Part shown: positions 9,216 through 13,500 of the stretch, in pieces
How the letters are laid out: the number at the start of each line of letters is the position of its first letter
How positions within the stretch are numbered: position 1 is the first letter of the stretch
Translations under genes and position numbers: made by a program
DNA from: Glandiceps talaboti
Lineage: Eukaryota; Hemichordata; Enteropneusta; Spengelidae
Reading direction: 5' to 3'
Assembly (NCBI RefSeq): GCF_964340395.1
Contig: NC_135550.1
Coordinates: 11,059,908-11,073,407, forward strand
Length of the DNA: 13,500 nt
The notes under the pieces: generated by a model
Databases searched by the model: none
The model's input: the letters and a program-made list of their open reading frames with translations, nothing else
Told to the model about the DNA's origin: nothing

Positions 9216-10450
9216 CTCTAACTAGTCACCATAAACTCACAGATGTCAGGGAATATAAAAAAAGAAGAAAAAAGGAAAGAGATCGAAAAAATATTGTGTA
9301 TATGAACTTCAATTACATACCATGTGCACGTATGGCTGTTGGACACAACTTAATTACATTGACTAAAAATGACTAGCAAACATTCAGGGCTCAATATGTT
9401 TGAAGTACGGCTGAAGTCCAATAAAGTTCTACACAGCAAAAGTAATAAGATGCTACCTGTCATGAAACTGTCATGAAACGTTCTCTTGTCATTTATAGTT
9501 ACAAATTGATGCCGCAATTGAAACCCGCACAACAGACATACTGTTACTGTACAGCTTGCAAAGAATGTATAAGAAGTATAGTCTGTTTGCAGGACAACGA
9601 CTTTACATTGGGAAGCTCACCAATAGAATATTTGCGCGCTGGTTAGTGAATCCATATTTGATGTATTAAATAAACGAGGAAAAGTCGATTTTATTGATTT
9701 TGATACTTATACATACCTGTCTGAGATTGTGAGTGAATAGAAATATCCATATCCACCGAGTATCACAAACGCCAAGCACTTAGTAGATACATTTTTCATG
9801 TTTTGCTGTCATATATATGTTACTGTCAGTAGTCGTTCTGTTCGATGACGACATAATTATTACGCCATCAACAATAAAGATGTTAAAGTTGGAAATCTCG
9901 TTACCTAGTAGTATTGATGAGACTAACGTTACGCTATAAGTAATTTCATATTTTATCTTTACTAGATATATTATATTTGTTATAATTCATAATTCACAGT
10001 TTGTTATTTTTTGTCTCTCGGAACTAGTTGAAACTGTAATCAAAGTCTAAAACAGGTTTACTTAACTTTAATAGATTCGAACTATAAGCAAACTGTGGAG
10101 TCAATTTACTACGTCACAAAGTACTCATGAATATGCAAATAGAAAACAAGTTGGCAAGCTTTTTACAGACCAAAGTGAAAAGTCTATTTAGGAGACACTG
10201 TGCCAAGCATCCGAGTAGGGACACATTTTTCTATTATTTGGGACCTAGTGCACATGATTCAAGAAACTTAAATCACAGTTTTCACACTACTCTTCGTTAA
10301 AATCATCACATATTATCATAGTATATGACATACATTATTTAGATCTCGATTTGCGCATAGGATCCAAGTTTATGAACTTAACTGAATTGATCCCCTGATA
10401 TACCCGGATATGTAATGTACTTAGACTGGCGATTGAAAATCGATAAATTT

Positions 10451-10460
10451 CCTATATAGG
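10451..10460. promoter_or_regulatory. Perfect CArG box
   Basis: CCTATATAGG matches CC(A/T)6GG exactly, the serum response factor recognition element. Nothing nearby identifies a promoter or target gene, so this remains a motif match. Confidence 0.25.
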
Positions 10461-10974
10461 CGTAGATTAGTTAAAAAGAGAGTGGGCGATATTCGCGTAT
10501 TTGCGTCATTATGGTTGCACTCTCCTACCTTAAGGCTAAACACAGTTGATCGAACAAAAAACCGGTCGACATTCTGATACAATACGCATTTTACACGTGA
10601 GAAGTCTATAATTTTTTTTCATAAATCCTCAAAACATGAAAAGGTTATCAAGTAGTGCACAGCAGAGCAATTATATACGCCGTGAGGTTGTTTGTCGGCC
10701 GACGTGTACCTTTTCTCAAAGCTAGAAAGTTACTTTCCATGGTATAGATACAAAATATTATGGTACGTTTTCAATGACATAAAAAATGTTGCAAAATCAT
10801 GTCAACTCTAATCACCGTGTTTACCCAAAGCACTTGAACGGCGAGTAAAGGAATGATATTAGATTAGCCTCTGCAAGTACCTCCCGTGCCATATCAGTAA
10901 ACTTAGTCTATAAAGAATGTTAAACGCTTCTTACTGATAAAGTCCTTTAGAATATTCCATGCAATGACATCCTA

Positions 10975-11043
10975 TAGTGTAGTGTAGTGTAGTGTAGTGT
11001 AGTGTAGTGTAGTGTAATGTTGTGTTGTGTTGTGTTGTGTAGT
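10975..11043. repeat. Composite pentanucleotide microsatellite (TAGTG then TTGTG)
   Basis: Eight perfect TAGTG units occupy 10975-11014. One TAATG follows at 11015-11019, then four TTGTG units at 11020-11039, ending in TAGT. The change of unit in one block suggests a point variant that was itself amplified. Confidence 0.95.
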
Positions 11044-12252
11044 AGTTTCGAATACCAATAACGTATTTGAAATTATTCAATGGTCATTTGTACACCTTAG
11101 TATTTACAACATTTGCACTGAGATCCTGTCTATAATATCGTCACATATCCCAACTATATGGATCATTTATTGTAAAGTAATCATTTGTAATCCAGGCAAT
11201 AAAGCCTTGACTATATAGGGCTATGGTGGATATACAATTCATGTACATCACGAGTGCATCGATCGTGACTACAGCCTGCGTTCATATAACTCTATCAGTG
11301 AAACCCAGACATGACGATAATCATTACCAGCAAGACTGTTGCAAATTTAATTTGGAGCGTCTTCCCACCGGGTAAATTCACAGCCATTCAGTTCTTACCA
11401 AACTACTTAGACAGCATCAGCTGCCAGATTGTCACTGTTATCTCGTTGTCTTGTGTCCACTCGACCATCTATTACAAGCGTTCATCTGTACAGACACGTT
11501 AATATGCTAAGTTCTTGACATATGCTACGAGAGGCGACAGCAAATGAGACACGGTGTGTGATGGACAAGGTAGAATATCATTCCCAGTCACCAACAATTC
11601 AGCTTCATCAGGAAAAACATCAGCATATTATATATCATATACACACAGGCTTACTCTTTTGCGAAAGGGAAAGGAGTTTTCCTAACTACGTTTTACCATG
11701 TTTGATGTATCAATAAAATATAGGGAAATGCGGTAAAGATATCTGGCCCTTGGCGAAAGAGTTGAATAATTAATATTCAGTACTGGAAAGTCGTGTACAC
11801 ATGTAGTAGGTGTCAGTTACCCTCGCATACCAAAGTCCGAATATGGGATTTTTTGTTTGTTATGCATAGTTTTTTCAAGCTTTGTCTAACGAAAGAACGT
11901 TTTCTACAACTAAAGTTGTAAGCACTGTTACAGGGAACCTAGCATTGTAAAACAACGGAGAAGCAGTTGCTATGCGCTCGGTATGGTTGCTGGGCATAGT
12001 TGTGTTTGCTGTGAAATGTATATGTCTGAAAACTGTAACAGTTACAGTTGACTATAATATATTGTTGTTTTGAAAAAAGCACACAAGAAATTCAAATTCT
12101 TCCCTGTCCGTGGAAAAAGTAAAATGTAGTTTGATTGTTGCTATGGGCTTATAGTCATGGTACGGTGGCTAAGCATACTAGTATTCGTTTCAAGAATGGC
12201 CATAACTTATATTAACTATATAACTTGACCATCCTTAACAATTGTCGTATGA
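11044..12252. other. Non-coding stretch, no gene recognised
   Basis: Short open frames near 11027-11218, 11311-11502 and 11522-11716 are of chance length and have no motif. The only structure noted is the 19-bp palindrome at 12031-12049. Confidence 0.5.
12031..12049. repeat. Perfect 9+1+9 palindrome
   Basis: AACTGTAAC (12031-12039), one A, then GTTACAGTT (12041-12049) form an uninterrupted inverted repeat. Its centre, TAACAGTTA, resembles a Myb-type site. No flanking element supports a mobile or structural RNA origin. Confidence 0.6.
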
Positions 12253-12558
12253 CCCCCCTCCCCCTCCACTCCAAAAAAAACCCAAATAACCCAACACATT
12301 CACAGTAAAATACAAAAAAACACCCCCCCCCCCCCAACACCATAATGTGATGGTTAAAAAGACAATTGTAGATTTTTTCTAAAATCCAGTGGCCACTCAG
12401 CCGATCGACCAATCGCATTGATCTTTGCAAATCAAACTTTGCAACCCAGTCAAGTTAAGTTACTCAACAATATGTTAGCTGTTTGTGAAAAAAGGAAGTT
12501 AGAAAGTGAGGGAAAAAACGACGAGGGGGGGGGGGTAGATGGAGCTAAAAGAGGGGAG
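12253..12558. repeat. C-rich tracts followed by G-rich tracts
   Basis: The plus strand has C6-T-C5 at 12253-12264 and a run of 13 C at 12323-12335. It then has a run of 11 G at 12525-12535 and GGGGAGGG near 12551-12558. C and G runs are complementary and about 190 bp apart, so they could pair. The G-rich side could also form a quadruplex. A minus-strand open frame over 12212-12430 with a GGGG stretch is a by-product of the C run. Confidence 0.75.
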
Positions 12559-12737
12559 GGTAACTTCCAAGCCCCAAAATAATCAATACTATGAATTTAT
12601 AGGGTGCCATTAATTTTTAATTAATTAACTAAAACTTTAGATTTGGAAAAAACAACTTTGCGCTACCATTCCGGGTGAGTCTACTTACAACATGATATAC
12701 TGAACCACAATGAATACTTAACCTTAACTATTTGAAC

Positions 12738-13216
12738 AGTTAATATAAAGTAACTAGATTGGGTAGTTAATATCGATCTCTACAGTATCTAGAGGTAAAT
12801 AGTTAATGTTGGTAATATCTAAGTGAAATAGTTAATGTTGGTTATATCTAGATAATATCTGGGTAAAGTAGTTATTACATATTTACCTAGATATTACCAA
12901 CATTAACTATTTTACATAGATATCACCTGTATTATACTATTTCACATAGACATTACCTTTATTAACTAATAGCTAGGTAAAACAGTTAATACAGGTAATA
13001 TATAAGTGAAATAGTTAATGTTGGTAACATCTAGGTGAAATAGTTAATACAGGTAATATTTGGGTAAAGTAGTTAATGTTGGTAATATCTATGTAAAATA
13101 GTTAATACAGGTAATATCTGGGTAAAGTAGTTAATGTTGGTAATATCTAGGTAAAATAGTTAATACAGGTAAAAATCTGGGTAAAGTAGTTAATGTTGGT
13201 AATGTCTATGTAAAAC
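12738..13216. repeat. 29-bp minisatellite with dimeric order and an inverted block
   Basis: Units begin AGTTAAT and are usually 29 bp. From 12984 two types alternate: AGTTAATACAGGTAATATCT followed by GGGTAAAGT, and AGTTAATGTTGGTAATATCT followed by AGGTAAAAT or a variant. Together they make four 58-bp dimers up to 13216. Between 12880 and 12967 three units (12880-12908, 12909-12938, 12939-12967) run in the opposite orientation. The left part, 12738-12869, is more degenerate and includes one enlarged unit at 12830-12869. At the left junction 12853-12867 pairs with 12882-12896 at 14 of 15 positions. At the right junction 12939-12967 pairs with 12984-13012 at about 25 of 29. No coding potential is seen. 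Confidence 0.95.
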
Positions 13217-13500
13217 TCTCACCCTCATTGTCAATGTTCCAATCTTGACTTTCTAGAATGTTAAGGTAGAATGCTCGTCGGGAACAAATTTCCTTGAAAA
13301 TCAAAATTCTTCAATTCTCTCCAAAACGTTGCCATATGGAAGATTGTACATGGTCCTTTTGAACTGATAAAAGAAATTTGGGGTTTCACTTTCTTGTTTT
13401 CAAGGAAAACGCAAATCTTGTATTTACCCACAGAGTGAGCATATCATTCGGCGGCCATTTTGGATTGTACTTTGAACCATGATTATTTTATTGTTGTTTT
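13217..13500. other. Non-coding flank, possibly part of an interspersed repeat
   Basis: No long open frame is seen. A 12-bp inverted pair, TTTCCTTGAAAA (13289-13300) and TTTTCAAGGAAA (13397-13408), brackets about 96 bp. GCCATTTTG at 13454-13462, within GGCGGCCATTTTGG, matches the core of a YY1-type site. The sequence differs in character from the minisatellite and ends at the window edge, so its full extent cannot be judged. Assignment to a repeat family is inference. Confidence 0.3.

Larger units (their letters stand above)
8848..10974. other. Non-coding stretch with scattered candidate factor sites
   Basis: No gene is recognised. The stretch contains the GATA palindrome at 9202-9215, an octamer ATGCAAAT at 10133-10140 preceded by ACGTCA at 10111-10116, the CArG box at 10451-10460, an E-box CACGTG at 10594-10599 and a 10-bp palindrome GTCGGCCGAC at 10694-10703. 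Confidence 0.5.

Noticed and set aside
12212-12430. Minus-strand open frame with a glycine run
   Set aside because: It is produced by the poly-C tract at 12323-12335 and the neighbouring C-rich sequence.
12738-13216. CRISPR array
   Set aside because: The 29-bp units abut with no unique spacers, and the whole array is repeat. This is a minisatellite.

Overview
The window looks like AT-rich (by eye roughly 35-37% GC), non-coding DNA from a eukaryotic genome, most likely a metazoan and plausibly a marine invertebrate. Three things point that way. There is no compact gene organisation on either strand. There are several micro- and minisatellites. There is also a decayed non-LTR retrotransposon reverse transcriptase of the CR1/L2/Jockey-like kind, a family common in deuterostome, molluscan and cnidarian genomes. 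The species cannot be named from the sequence. No bacterial operon, CRISPR array, tRNA or rRNA was seen. No intact gene can be supported. The open frames are about the lengths expected by chance at this base composition, and none has a recognisable domain.

Layout. Positions 1-806 may hold a badly decayed coding region on the minus strand. It consists of several protein-like open stretches in different frames, two of which rejoin across an exact 10-bp tandem duplication; its identity is unknown. A run of four 11-12 bp units carrying octamer (POU-type) motifs lies at 1006-1051. About 1295-1665 is a frameshifted relic of the C-terminal end of a LINE reverse transcriptase on the plus strand, and it is the only protein family recognised. 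From 1666 to 7440 the sequence is unique-looking non-coding DNA with scattered palindromes, a hairpin and a GATA-motif cluster. A degenerate then perfect CAT/ATC microsatellite lies at 7638-7717. An old tandem duplication of about 180 bp lies at 8481-8847. From 8848 to 10974 there are candidate factor sites: a GATA palindrome, an octamer and a perfect CArG box. A composite TAGTG/TTGTG pentanucleotide microsatellite lies at 10975-11043. Between 12253 and 12558 there are C-rich tracts and, downstream, G-rich tracts. At 12738-13216 there is a 29-bp minisatellite with a 58-bp dimeric higher-order pattern and a three-unit block in inverted orientation. The last 284 bases may belong to an interspersed repeat.

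No set of genes acting together is present, and I found no convincing new biological system. The most informative structures are the palindromic minisatellite, the LINE relic, the possible minus-strand pseudogene at the left edge and the tandem duplication. All regulatory-site entries are motif matches by eye and say nothing about activity.
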